Source: Cyathus striatus
Taxonomy: Eukaryota; Basidiomycota; Agaricomycetes; Agaricales; Nidulariaceae
Direction of reading: 5' to 3'
NCBI GenBank assembly: GCA_025738555.1
Contig: JAOVFP010000018.1
Coordinates: 2,232,001 to 2,296,000, forward strand
Length of the DNA stretch: 64,000 bases
This document shows positions 23,052 through 34,494 of the stretch, in pieces. Position numbers and translations under genes: made by a program. Every line of letters begins with the position of its first letter. Positions within the stretch are counted from its first letter, which is position 1. Below the pieces are notes generated by a model that saw nothing but the letters and a program-made list of their open reading frames with translations, did no database searches and had not been told where the DNA came from.

Positions 23052-23654
23052 ATGCACAGAAAAATGTCGAAGAAAACACAACTATCACTAAGGGGCCTGC
23101 TAGTCCCTAGTGATCCAATGAATCTCTCAGCGGAAAATGGGTCTAACATTCTCGAAGCAATAGCAGGACTTCACAAAATTTCTGAAGATGTGATGAAGCA
23201 ACATCAAGGAGAAATAAATGTCCTACCATCTGATCGGAACAAATACTGGAAAGCTGGTCTTTTCTCCTGGTTTACATTCCTCTTCGACCACTACCATCCC
23301 CCACTAGACTCTCGCTTTCCCTCTCGTTGGGAAGCTATAACCTACATGTCACGTGTCTTCAAATATTTCATCCTTACATCCACTCATCTCATCTTGTCTA
23401 CTGCTGGTGTGCCTCAGCTGGCCACTCGTTTCTGGCTTGTGACAGACTACAACTATGAGCGTTTTGAATATTCCATGTATTGTGGTTGGTGGGCTCCGTT
23501 TATAAACATAATGATACACATGCTTGATGGAATGGACTCAAGCATTAGGAATATGATCTACCATGTACAGTGTCCAGGAGTCACATGCACTTACTCCTCA
23601 ACTTGTGTCAACTGTCAACACTTGGTGCCTGGCACTCTCAATTTTAACTTGTAA
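23052..23654 (+). CDS. Unassigned ORF, 200 aa
   Basis: A single open frame beginning 'MHRKMSKKTQLSLRGLLVP', with a Trp/Tyr/Phe-rich middle ('YWKAGLFSWFTFLFDHYHPP', 'FWLVTDYNYERFEYSMYCGW') and a Cys-rich end ('CPGVTCTYSSTCVNC'). I do not recognise a family. CpG density here is moderate and falls abruptly just after the stop, where the depleted block begins. It could be a host gene exon or the intact end of a mobile element whose remainder has decayed. Confidence 0.4.
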   Translation: MHRKMSKKTQLSLRGLLVPSDPMNLSAENGSNILEAIAGLHKISEDVMKQHQGEINVLPSDRNKYWKAGLFSWFTFLFDHYHPPLDSRFPSRWEAITYMSRVFKYFILTSTHLILSTAGVPQLATRFWLVTDYNYERFEYSMYCGWWAPFINIMIHMLDGMDSSIRNMIYHVQCPGVTCTYSSTCVNCQHLVPGTLNFNL

Positions 23655-24229
23655 GCAAACGGATCATGAAATGGAGGTGTCATGTTCAGTGTTTGCTGTG
23701 TTCCTTCTGGGACAGCTGGCACCATGTTCTTACTGAGTCTATGAGTTGGATTTAAGTAAGTAAAAGGCAAGTAAATGCACAGAAATTTATGTACTTATAT
23801 ATATCACCAATTGAATAAGGGTACCCCTAATTGGTAATCCTGCAAATGATATTGTCTTATCAAATTGCTAAGTGTGCCAGCCAATCATTATATTTTAATC
23901 ACAAAAGATTTGAATGTTGTCATGGGATTTGAGATTGAGGTTGGGCAGTAATTGAGACTGGAGCTGCAAGGACTCTGATGAACTATGGTGATTGTATGGG
24001 GATGGAACTCATGACCTGCTGAATGCTAAGCAAGCTATAATTTCACTAAATGCTGACATGTATACAACATGGAGTAAAGTATGTGGAAACAAACTAAATA
24101 GAGAGGTCATTTCTATGGATGTTGATATGTATTCAATGTAATATTTTGTATGTTAATGTGTCAGCTGAAGTTAAAAAAAGGAGTGGCCCTTCAAACTGCT
24201 TCCGAGTTATTTCCCAAGTCACTGCCAAC

Positions 24230-24899
24230 CTAATCATTTTGACCATAATCCTCACTAGCACTACCTAAAAGCTTGTCAGCTTCATCCACTGAGCTGTCAG
24301 AGTCTGATTGAAGGGCTGAGAGAAATCATAATTTATATTTAGTCTATGTTTGATTATATGTGAAACATAAAATCACCTTCATCATCAATAATGTCAATAT
24401 CACCAATCAGTTTCATGGTTGGTGTGAGTTTAAGTTTTTTGCAGATTCTGTTGCATTTATGTTGCCTACAGAACATTTTCATTCCTTCTGGACTGCTATC
24501 TCCAAGTCCCATAGTGTATAATTGAATGAGTCAGAAAAGAATAAATGAATGAGTTCAACAAAAACATACCTGTGAGCCATTACGTCAAAGAGTGTAATTA
24601 GCCCTTCTTTCATGACTTCTGTATCGATCCCTGTTACATACAATTCAGTATATAATTATGACAAAATATAGCTTTATGGTACACACCTTGGATGTCTACT
24701 GGTACAAATGTGCCACTGGAGTCAAGTGTGAAGTGAGCAAATGCATCACAAGTTATTCCTGCAAAACCACAGCTTCACCTGTGATGTTAGTCCCAGAAAA
24801 CTTCCTCATTTTATGGAAGTCAAGGAGATGGTCAACAAGCCAGCATTTACCAGTTTCTTGCCCCTTGCATACTTTAAGTATAAATGAATCTGTGACCTA
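24230..24899 (-). pseudogene. Broken alpha-type protein kinase, C-terminal half
   Basis: Five exon-like pieces: 24899-24779, 24758-24687, 24630-24570, about 24522-24377, and 24315-24230. They read in order 'GKCWLVDHLLDFHKMRKFSG', 'DAFAHFTLDSSGTFVPVDIQ', 'LITLFDVMAH', 'GLGDSSPEGMKMFCRQHKCN' followed by 'RICKKLKL', and an acidic tail. This is the characteristic end of the alpha-kinase (MHCK/eEF2K) fold, including the zinc-binding H-x-C...C pattern. The join before 'GLGDSSPEG' lacks an AG acceptor and a phase-consistent junction, and no N-terminal lobe is recognisable upstream. Alpha-kinases are greatly expanded in mushrooms. Confidence 0.65.
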
Positions 24900-25559
24900 A
24901 TGAATATGACAGACCTGATCTCCTTCTCTTCAGAACACCTGAGAACATTGTGGCATGCAAGAATATCTATGTTGGTATTGGACAACCCAAGCTCAGTGCT
25001 CATGTTGGCTGGTCAATTTTTAAGGAGGTGGTGAACCATCATATTCAACAATATACTTCAGAATGAATCATGATATCAATGCCATAGTTGATAGACTTCG
25101 AGCTCACAGCCCACTTGTAGTATGCTAGTACACTAATATTACTCAGGCTGCTGTTCCGAGCTCAATCAGTATGTTCATGCTTAGTTATTGAAATGTCATC
25201 TTGACAGGCATTGTGGCAATGCCATTATTTTTAAATTTTATAAGACATCCACATATCCATAGCTTATCAAAAGCTCCTCATATTGCAATGAATGTGTCTG
25301 GCCTATGCATTACATTCAAAAATCTATAAATAAAGCAGGGCTATTAATATAGTGGCATAATTATAGCTCACTTACAATTCAGCAGGTCCTGAGTTCAATC
25401 CCACATTAGCCCAATCTCCAATCACTGCACACACTCCAATTCTGTACTTACATTGCACTTGCCATTGCCTCTCACTTGATTACAGAATCAAGTTACTTCA
25501 TCATCCACTATCATTCAATGGGTTATCAAGTAAGTGATTCTTTTTTATTTCTCAGGGGA

Positions 25560-25880
25560 TAGAATAGCTTGGACATAAAAGTTGCAGACACTATTAACAC
25601 TGGATGACTTCCTGCAGCATTTAGAAACCTAGATTAAATTTGTAAACATCATAAGCGAGATTAGCCATGATGCTGTTGTCCAAATCAGCTCACTTTGACA
25701 GCTGATCTCAAAACTGACCTCTTTCTAGATAATAATCTGGAAGACCCCCCCCCCCCCCCCTCTTCTAGTTCTAAACACCCTCCTGTAAACACATTTTCGA
25801 CCTCCAACATCAAAATCCCTGCAGGGACATATCATCTCAAGATTCATACTACTGATACAGTGTTCTCCCTCCCCTTGTAT
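25560..25880 (-). repeat. Dispersed repeat copy C, CpG-depleted version
   Basis: On the minus strand this copy contains 'CTTCCAGATTATTATCTAGA', then a segment corresponding to 9160-9210, then 'CTGCAGGAAGTCATCCA'. Where copy B at 9.1 kb has CGAG, CCG, TTCGG and CACGG, this copy has TGAG, CTG, TTTGG and CATGG. The side beyond the C run (25761-25850) matches repeat copy A at 7890-7970 instead. Confidence 0.7.
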
Positions 25881-27900
25881 GACAGAGTCACAGTATAATT
25901 AGTGATGTAGTAGGCTCTATGTCATGTTATTTTGTATAATTATTCATAACAGTGACTCTCTGTACAAACAAAATATCATTACATATGTATTTTTGAGAAA
26001 ATTGGTCCACAGTGCCATTGAAGTTCTTGACTATGGGAAAGAACAGCACTTACACCAAAGAAAAGGCTACATCAGACTAGCATGCACATATGTATTGTTT
26101 AATTTACAGAGTACCTGAGGGATTCAGTGATGAAAGGATGGGTAAAAGCAATATTGTTGTGAATAAAGGAAAAGATAAACATGTGATAAGATTACAAAAG
26201 CACTGATGAAATTTAGAAATGACATTGAAAGTCTGAGAGAAAATGTGCCATGGTTAGAAATGCAGACCTAGATTAGCCGAGTGCCACTCACTTAACATTT
26301 AGATAAATAATCTGTGTTTCTAAACCCTGTGGGAAGTCATCCACTATCACTCTACTTATGAAGTCCTTAGGACTCCATCATAATATATTATACTTACATA
26401 TTAGTGGTCTACTGTTGTGGCAATACTAATTGTGGCCTGTTTTGAATCAAGCTGAGACTTTCATAATTGGTTCGCTTACAAGTTACATTGAGTGCTAAGT
26501 GCCAAGCATTGACACAAATTAAAAAGTGCACAGTAATGAGTCCCTTGTTACAAATGACCATACTGAATTGGGTACTAGCACAAAGATTTGACACATCACG
26601 TGACCAGTTCACGAGCCAGTCCAAACAATACCTGCATGCTCAGAAGGCGCTTATATGCCAATTCTTCATGTGAGTCTTCTGTGCTTGCATTTATGTATGC
26701 AAACTTTCTAGATAAATTGGATGTATCACTACAATAAATAATAAGTCAACAATATATGTCTATATTTGATATTTTAATGTACATAGACATTAAACCAGTG
26801 CTTATAAACAGTAAGTACTTACAATTTCTAATGATATGGCAGCATCTAGTATAATCTATTACTAGGGAAATATATGTATTCATGTAGTGTCAAAAATGAC
26901 TTAGATATAAATGAAGACAATTATACTGTTAGAAATATAATTTGATTTTAATTACTATTTACTGTAAGGCAGTAGCACAATTATCTACATAAATCTATAA
27001 ATATGACAAAGTTCTTACATATAATACTTTCTATTTAGCAAAGAACACAACAATGACAGCACTATGTAAATGTTATAGTTATTGAATTAATATAACCAAT
27101 AATTTGTGTTGAATACAAGTTGAATAAGTGAACACCTTGAGTCCGACTCGCACTCTTGGTTTCCATTAGTCTGCACTGACATTTATTCACTTAGCAGCCA
27201 CCACCTCACCACCAAGGCCACACACTCATTGCACAGTAGGGTAAATATATTTTACATATTGTACTTTATATATTTCATTATGCCACTCTATTTTTTATGT
27301 ACTAAACATTCTTGTACTGTACTGCTACTGTGCTGCACAACACACTCTGTGGCACACACTTTCCTTCTTATGTAGTTTATTCCTTTATCTTGGAGTAAAG
27401 GACTCATAGTATATATAAGCCTGTGTATTTTAGCTAGTACACCTCAGACATTGTTCACGATGCTGAGGTGAGTTTTTTTACTTGTATATACGGTATCATT
27501 TACTTATAATTATCTACTAGGCTCTAGTTACTTAATATATTAGCCATTGTTCATGACACTGAATCAATCAATCTAGGTTTTCCTCAATTTACCCTGTATA
27601 CACTTATACCTCTTGGAATTGTTTACAGAATATTTTTTGCAGATACAGGTATAAAATGAGGATGTACTAAACTATGTGTGGAGATAATAAATTACATATA
27701 TAGCATATGCTTCAAGTTATAGATAATATAATACCTAAATATGTCTACATATTGTATAATCCAGAACATACTTATATTTCAAATTTATATATTTTAAGGT
27801 GCTATGTATGTAGGTATCCTCGTGCAACTAGTACGCAAGCACAATATGTTAAGGGAATCTTACATGTGAGGTTTGCTTACATAAAGACCCATCTGAACCT

Positions 27901-28146
27901 GATCTGAGCTGATGTGTCAAAATCTCGTGCTAGTACCCGATTTGGCATAGTCAGTTGTAACAGGGGACTACGGACTCGAAAGTGCATGCGATTCCAGGAC
28001 GCGGTAAACGCGTATACTTTTCATGAACTAAAAAAAAAAGCTGAAATGCCGGCAAAGACTATTTCTGGCCCTACCCCTGCAGGCGTTTGATAGGATATGG
28101 TAAGCGTTCGTCCTGGGGCTAACGAGAGCTGTGCGAGTTTACACAG
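27901..28146. other. Border of the CpG-depleted block and 3' flank of the HeLo-like gene
   Basis: Normal CpG content resumes at about 27920. From 28022 the sequence matches 31388 onward, marking one end of the segmental duplication. Confidence 0.55.
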
Positions 28147-29033
28147 TCAGCACAATGCATTGAAACTTAACAGCAAGTTGAAATAGGAATCACTAACATT
28201 ACTCTCGTTTGCTTTATCTTTATCTCGAGCAGATGTAGAGTCTACAGTAGACACAATCTAAAACGAATATTAAGCATATATCATATTTTCGGAGGCATTT
28301 ACACACCATCAAGTCTCTAGTCTCAACCACCGTTTGTTCTATTCACACAACACGTTGCTGAAGTTCTCCCGTACGACGATGTACTTCAAGAACATTGTGC
28401 TGCGTTTCAACGACGCCTTGATGTGTTTCGATGACACCTTGCTGAATTTCGACTGTATTTTGCTGAATGTCAACTGCCCGAGCAGCGCTGAAAACTCCAA
28501 GCATAAGCTGAATTTGTCGTTGTGCCCTGGTAATCTCTTCCTTGTCATTATTCGCAGCCAAAAAAGCTATGAGTTTCGATCGTTTTTCGAACTTCTTTAT
28601 CATGGAAAGTATTTGATTCAAAAATCTGAGACGGAAGTCGATGCAGTCAATAAACGAGTCAACAACACTGACGTTGTATAACTACGCACTCGTCAAGCTC
28701 CAAAATATGCTCTTGTAGTGCAGAATCAGGTGAAGCTCCAGCTCTATCAATGACCATCCTCGTCACCTGATGACATGACTGAGCGAGTTCTCTAATGTCA
28801 CCCTTGTTCCTGACTACAGTCTGTTTAAAATGAACTCAGTATATTCCGAATGGTAGCTTGTATATGAATGTATAGCTCACCAATGCAATCTCAAGTATCT
28901 TTACAGTGATGGACGAAACTGCGCCCAATGGATGAGGAAGTGATGGGATTACATTAGTGAGTTGAGCGACGAGATCAACGATGGTACGGGTAGATTCTAG
29001 GAGGAGAGTAGTCTTCGCTTCGTCTCTTGGCAT
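28147..29033 (-). CDS. HeLo/MLKL-like N-terminal-domain protein, copy 1
   Basis: Four exons: 29033-28881, 28820-28690, 28625-28307 and 28257-28147; the coding sum is 714 nt, 237 residues. Helices 'TRTIVDLVAQLTNVIPSLPH', 'SSITVKILEIALTVVRNKGD', 'IRELAQSCHQVTRMVI' and 'LQEHILELDE' resemble the four-helix bundle of fungal MLKL/HeLo-superfamily N-terminal domains. A brace-like helix follows ('FLNQILSMIKKFEKRSKLIA', 'TRAQRQIQLMLGVFSAARAV') and then a long heptad coiled coil ('IQQGVIETHQGVVETQHNVL'). Such domains insert in membranes in regulated cell death, usually fused to kinase or NLR modules; here no partner domain follows. Its C-terminus is shorter than copy 2 because of an earlier TGA. The family call is from pattern recognition, not a search. 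Confidence 0.6.
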
Positions 29034-29639
29034 CGTGAGAGGAGGGGTTTGAAGATAAAGACTGATGAGCAGGTAAAAGAGATGTTGGGGTGCCAGTTAG
29101 GAAGGGGAGGTTTCAATGAAGACGCACTGGGCCAGGCGTATAGACGTTCAGAAAGTAGTGTGCTGTAAACATCATGTAGGAAACGTGCATAACTATAAGT
29201 TGGAGATACAAAAGCGCTCGGAATGCTATGCCTATTAGTTTGATTGGAAAACGTGTAGTACCAGCCTGCTTTCAGACGCAATTCATATTAGGTCCAAATT
29301 AGGTCGCTGAAGTCCAACCAAAGGCAGACCGCTCGTAGTATTCACTATTCCACTAGAAATATTTTAAAGGTATAGTTTCTAATCTCAAGTAGTGTAAGCT
29401 GCCAGAGGGCGGCAAGTGGATAACAAGTTTGCGTTAACTGAAACAAAAGTGAAGTTGAAAAAGTTCGGAAGAAACGCACGTCGGCGGCAATCGGCGGAAC
29501 GTGTACTCACGTACGATTCGGTACAAAGCCCAAGCCAAGCAAACCCAATCACACGTGGGAACGCCACTCCTCGGGGCCGCTCGGAGCATACACGAGCACA
29601 CCACGTTGACTAGCTCCCCGCCGCGTCCCACAAGACGAG
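29034..29639. other. Promoter-proximal duplicated intergenic DNA
   Basis: Between the HeLo-like gene and the first TMEM242 relic. 29455-29580 matches 36920-37005 and 39600-39680 ('AAGTTCGGAAGAAACGC', 'CAAACCCAATCACACG'), which is the upstream region of the intact TMEM242-like gene. Confidence 0.55.
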
Positions 29640-30510
29640 CTCCTCCTCCAGCTCTCTTCCTTCCCTCCCAAAAATCAAGATTCCCACTATGGCTCCCAAT
29701 ATCAGCCGTAAATCCATCTATCACCTTCTCAAACTCAACTACATAGCTAACACAAAAAGCTAACTCTAGTTCATCGGGACATCCCTAGCCCTCGCAATCT
29801 CACCCTTCATACATCCATGCTCCGTAAACAGCGCGATGCAATCCTCCGCACTTCACTCAGAACATATAAAGCTCCCCCACCCTGCTGCATAGGCGCAGGC
29901 CCCAGTGCACACACTCTCCTTTCAAAACGTACCATCAACAACACCGACCTCAACAACGGACGCAAAACCCAACTTTTCCTCAGCTAGTACAGGCGAGCTC
30001 CTCGCTGCCATGTCCCACGTAGACTATCCAGCGTAAACTCCAGCACAATCTACGCGGGAGTCTTTCACAATAACTATGGGGATCGTGTCTGTATTTGGCA
30101 TAGGCGTACAAAATGTACGTCTCCCTCCTTCCTTACTCTAATTCTACTAACTTCCCTCAGTTACAAGAATTGGGATACCGCATGCGAAGCATGCTATCCC
30201 AACCTGTGCTCTCCCTCTCATCACGCATAAACCACCCTGCAGAGACAGAAGAACAAAGGCGCAGGTGCAAGTATGACGTTACGATTCCAGGAACAAATGT
30301 GCTTGAAATCTACGTGGGAGCAAGCTAGCATTGCTTACGGGAACACTCATCCGGGCTCCATCATAGTCCATCATGCATCCTCATATACCATAGTGATAGC
30401 AGCAGTCTCTCCCGAAAGGCTACTTTATGTTCATGAAGTCGTAAGTACCGGCCCAGGAATACAGCAACAGCGGCAACGTGGACCTCGCAGGCATGGACGG
30501 GTACAATTTC
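29640..30510 (+). pseudogene. TMEM242-like pseudogene, copy 1
   Basis: It retains the conserved 'PLWLPISA' exon end, an intron, 'FIGTSLALAI', a region matching 'STGELLTA', and the last exon start ('RMRSMLSQPVLSLSSRIN'). After 'FIGTSLALAI' an insertion shifts the frame, a TAG interrupts the proline-rich linker, and the second transmembrane region is rearranged. The intact relative is at 39705-40579. Confidence 0.7.
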
Positions 30511-31059
30511 ATTCATTGCTTACAATCGTTCTAGCAGCTCTCAGCCTCCTCGTCTTTTGATTAACTCATGTATTAATAATACTTTCATCGGAGTACTTCC
30601 TCATCGTTGTCGGCGTCAGGAAACCCTTGATTGGGTCTCTGTTCCTGTGAAGAGGAGGAATACCGGTTGGTGGTATCTTCTCGATGAAGAAATTGTGCGA
30701 GTGGTTGGCACAACCGTCCAACCTCCAGATCTTGGTGAGCTCGCAATAGAGGTGAACTGAGGGGGAATGTGAAGCTAGTATTCTCAGACTGTAGGTACAA
30801 CAGATATATGTAAGTGGTAATGATCGAGATAAATATTGGTAATCGACCATGAGGACACACTGAGGTACTACGGAAATGAAAACAAGCAAAAACCGCATTT
30901 TGCGGTGCAGGCAGAACGCATGCTCTACATCTGATTAGCAATGTATGGGTATACGTTCCAACTAATGGTGCCGCCTTGTATATTCGCCAACGTCACTTTG
31001 GTGAGTGGGCTAATATGTTTTATTCTTAGTCAATGGTACTGAGGCCCGACTACGTATAG
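30511..31059. other. Intergenic, no gene seen
   Basis: This is spacer between the TMEM242 relic and the secreted-repeat promoter relic. 30560-30800 has short frames without features. Confidence 0.4.
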
Positions 31060-31375
31060 CAAGTTGTTTGTTTTTTCTTTCAACTTTCTTTATCGTTCCT
31101 GGTTGGTTGCTAGCGTTGGTCTACCAAGTTTATATTCATTCATTTCCAGACACCGTTGACCGAACGCTAGCAAATACAAAATGTCTTTGTTTTCGGTTGC
31201 GTAAGATCTGGTATAGTATTCGAAATACCTTCAGACTATCAGCAAATTATAAATGTCAGAAGTATAAATTCATTTCGACGACAGCCACAGTTTAACCGGT
31301 GCTCTGGTACTTCTGCATTACGTTACTCTTTCCCGCTCTCATCGCTCTCATCTCCAGTTTACTCCACGGCCTAAA
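31060..31375 (+). pseudogene. Promoter-only relic of a secreted Kex2-repeat gene
   Basis: 31080-31370 matches the upstream regions of the secreted genes at 34495 and 37915 ('GTTCATTCATTTCCAG.CACC', 'GACCGAACGCTAGCAAATAC', 'GCAGTATAAATTC'-like, then the TCTCATCGCTCTCATCTCC tract). Where the ATG should be, the sequence instead joins the 3' flank of the next HeLo-like unit near 31376. The coding region was lost at a duplication junction. Confidence 0.65.
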
Positions 31376-31394
31376 GGCGTGTATTATTCATGTA

Positions 31395-32392
31395 CTAAAA
31401 AAAAAAAGCTGAAACGCCGGCAAAGGCTATTTCTGGCCCTACGCCTGCAGGCGTTTGATAGGATATGGTGAGTGTCCGTCCTGACGCTAATGAGAGCTGT
31501 GCGAGTGTACACGAGGTTAGTGCACTGCAACCTAACAGCAGGTCGAAATAGGAATCACTAACATTACTCTCGTTTGATTTTTCTTTTTCTCGAGCAGCTG
31601 TAGTGTCTAGAATCTAAAACGAATATTAGGCATATATCATATTTTCGGAAGCATTTACACACCATCAAGTCTCTAGTCTCAACCACAGTTTGTTCGATTC
31701 GCACAACACGTTGCTGAAGTTCTCCCGTACGACGATGTACTTCAAGAACATTATGCTGCGTTTCAACGACGCCTTGATGTGTTTCGATGACACCTTGCTG
31801 AATTTCGACCGCACTTTGCTGAATGTCAACTGCCCGAGCAGCGCTGAAAACTCCAAGCATAAGCTGAATTCGTCGTTGTGCCCTGGTGATTTCTTCCTTG
31901 TCGTCATTCGCGGCCAAAAAAGCCCTGAGTTTCGATCGCTTTTCGAACTTCTTTACCATGGAAAGTATTTCATTCAAAAATCTGAGACGGAAGTCGATGC
32001 AGTCAATAAACAAGTCAGTTGCACTGGCACTGTATAGCTACGCACTCGTCAAGCTCCGAAATATGCTCTTGCAGTGCAGAATCAGGAGGTGAAGCTCCAG
32101 CTCCATCAGTGACCATCCTCGTCACTTGATGACACGACTGAGCGAGTTCTCTAATGTCACCCTTGTTCCTGACTACAGTCTGTTTAAAATGAGCTCAGTA
32201 TATTCCGAATGGTAGCTTGTATATGAATGTATAGCTCACCAATGCAATCTCAAGTATCTTTACAGTGATGGACGAAACTGTGCCCAATGGATGAGGAAGT
32301 GATGGGATCACATTAGTGAGTTGAGCGACGAGATCGACGATAGTACGGGTAGATTCTAGGAGGCGGGTGGTCTTTGCTTTGTCTTTTGGCAT
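31395..32392 (-). CDS. HeLo/MLKL-like N-terminal-domain protein, copy 2
   Basis: Four exons: 32392-32240, 32179-32046, 31981-31663 and 31613-31395; the coding sum is 825 nt, 274 residues. It is nearly identical to copy 1 through the bundle, brace and coiled coil, with one extra codon in exon 2. The reading frame continues past the copy-1 stop to add about 35 residues before a TAG in a T-run. Conserved frame and exon borders between diverged copies argue that both were or are functional. Likely role, by analogy with the HeLo superfamily, is membrane-acting cell death or incompatibility; the absence of a nearby NLR or kinase gene makes this inference weak. Confidence 0.62.
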
Positions 32393-32929
32393 AGTTACAG
32401 GAAGGGTTGGAAGGATAGAGACCGATGGGCAGGTAATAAAGACGTTAAGGTGAGGAAGGAGGTCGGAAGACGCAGGCCAGGTGTATAGACGCTCAGAAAG
32501 CAAAGTGCTGTAAACCTCAGCGTGTAGGCAACGTGTACACTATAACTTTAAGTTGGCGATACCAAAGCGCTCGAAGTGCTATACCTGTCAGTTTAATAGA
32601 ATATGTGTGGTACCAGTCTGCTTTTAGAAGTCTCAATTAGGCTGCCGAAGTCCAACTGAAGGCAGGCCGCTCACAGTTTTCACTATTGCGCCAGAAATAT
32701 TTTAACAGTATAGTTTCAAATGTGAAGTCGGGTAAGCTGACAGCAGGAGGGCGGTAAGTGGACGTTAAGGGAAGTTGACAAAGTTCGGAACACTTGGAAG
32801 TTGGAACGCTTCTGAATCTGAACAGTTCTGAACGCTAATCTGGGAACACGTGTCAGCCGCATGTACGAAGCCCCAGCCAAACAAACCCAATTACACGCGG
32901 GGGCCAGTTCTCGAAGAGTCGAAACCCCC
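32393..32929. other. Duplicated spacer
   Basis: It corresponds to 29034-29600 of the previous unit, with indels, and carries the TMEM242 upstream region again around 32860-32920. No gene is seen. Confidence 0.5.
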
Positions 32930-33640
32930 TCGAAGCATTCATGAGCTCATTACCACTCTTTCCGCCTTCCGACATGACGAACTCCTCCTCCAGTTGATCG
33001 GGACATCCATAGCCCTCGAAATCCCACACTTTATGCTCTGTAAATAACATGGTACAATCCTCCGCACTTCATTCAAAAACTCTGAAGCTACTCCCGCCAC
33101 ACGCACACTGACACCCTTTCAAAACCCTCATCGCCACCAACACCCACCTCAACAGACTCCAAACCCGACGTTACCTCCTCCAAAACACCGGGCGAACTTA
33201 TCACTGCCATATTCCACGTAAACTTCAGCACAGAAACCTACGCGGGAAAGATATTCGCAATAGCCACGGGGTGGTGGCCATCTTGACTCTTCGGCGTTTA
33301 GCTTTAAGTGCTCACTAGCACTTTTGAACCATAGGCGTACAAGACGTAGACGTACGCCTCCCCCTTCCCCTCCCCCTTTCGCTGCTCTACTTCCACTAAC
33401 TTCCCACAGTTACAAGAACTCGGACACCGCCCTGTGGCCTTCCTCTCATCAAGCATCAATCGCAGTACAGGGACAAAAGTACAAAGGCGCAAGGCGTAAG
33501 TATGACGTTATGATTCCAGGGATGTACTTGAAAACTGGACGTGGAAGAAAGCTAGCATCGCTTAATATCACAGTGATAGCAGCAGGCTCTCCCGAAAGAA
33601 AGACCACTTACTCTATGTTCCTGAAGTCTTAAGTACCGGC
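32930..33640 (+). pseudogene. TMEM242-like pseudogene, copy 2
   Basis: Exon 1 end and intron 1 are deleted ('CTCCTCCTCCAG' runs straight into 'TTGATCGGGACATCC'). The following frame gives 'IGTSIALEIPHFMLCK' and then TAA. Downstream matches to the linker and last exon remain (33200-33540) but are truncated. It is clearly non-functional. Confidence 0.7.
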
Positions 33641-34494
33641 CCAGGAAATGATCATGCTTCCATACTCAAGCTCAGGTCTCGAGCATGCCTAGAAAGAATA
33701 TCAACTCACACAGCCAGCCACAACCCGCAACTTTCTGTTTACAACTGCTCTCGCTTTCCGCATCTGCTTTTCGGGATACCAAGTATCCTCCAGTACCAAT
33801 ACCGATACCGTTTTGCTGTCGCTGATTCAGTAGCTCTCAGCGTCTCTCAGCCTGCTCGGTCTTCTCGGTAACTCAAGCATCAATAATATTTTCATTGGTG
33901 TACTCGCCCATCGTTGTCGGTGTCAGAGAAGACTCTTGTTTTGGTTAGCAAGGTACCGACATTAAACATATATTCCAATTAACGGCTCCGCTTTGTACAT
34001 CTACCAACGTCACATTGGCGGGTGGCCTATAATTGGACAGCTGCACTGGTCTTAGTTGGATTTTCAATTTCTGATTAAGTCTTTACAACTTTATGATCCG
34101 CTACTCTTACTCCAGCCCCCAGATTATAACTAGATTAGTATGTTCCATTCTTCATTGATCCCAAGGCCCAACGACGTATGTATGGTCAGTTCTTCCTTTC
34201 TTTCAAATTTCTTTATCGTTACCGGTTTGTTGCTAGCGTTGGTTTACCAAGTTTCTGTTCATTCATTTCCAGCCACCGTCGACCGAATGCTAGCAAATAC
34301 GAAGTATCATTTGTTTTCGTTGTTCGGTTGCAGATCTGGTATAGTATTTGAAAACATTTAGCTGTCATCAAACTTTAAATGTCTGCAGTATAAATTCCTT
34401 TCAACGACAGCCGCTGTTTCACTGGCAGCGCTGTAGTGCTTCTGTCTTCCGTCACTCTTTTCACATCTCATCGCCCTCACTATCTTTAACCGCA
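33641..34494. promoter_or_regulatory. Spacer and shared upstream region of the short secreted-repeat gene
   Basis: 33640-34130 has no gene. 34140-34494 is the duplicated upstream region shared with 31060-31375 and 37560-37914, including 'CAGTATAAATTCCTTTCAAC' about 110 bases before the ATG, a plausible TATA box. Its conservation in three copies suggests the family shares regulation. Confidence 0.5.

Larger units (their letters stand above)
23655..27900. mobile_element. CpG-depleted, A/T-rich, probably methylation-decayed transposon block
   Basis: Between 23701 and 24660 I count three CG dinucleotides in about 960 bases, with TG and CA abundant; flanking DNA (22200-22500, 27930-28100) has many. 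The block contains a broken alpha-kinase gene, tRNA-like tracts (23990-24040, 25360-25420), a deaminated copy of the 9.1-kb repeat and a 16-base C run at 25745-25760. No terminal inverted repeats or target-site duplications were found by eye, so its original type and exact borders are unknown. Confidence 0.65.

Noticed and set aside
27240..27480. LTR-like sequence with TATATAA and 'GAGGTGAG' end
   Set aside because: No matching second copy, no clear TG...CA termini and no target-site duplication could be found.
32853..33050. Small plus and minus ORFs over the second TMEM242 relic
   Set aside because: They follow the pseudogene's sequence in wrong frames and are not conserved among copies.
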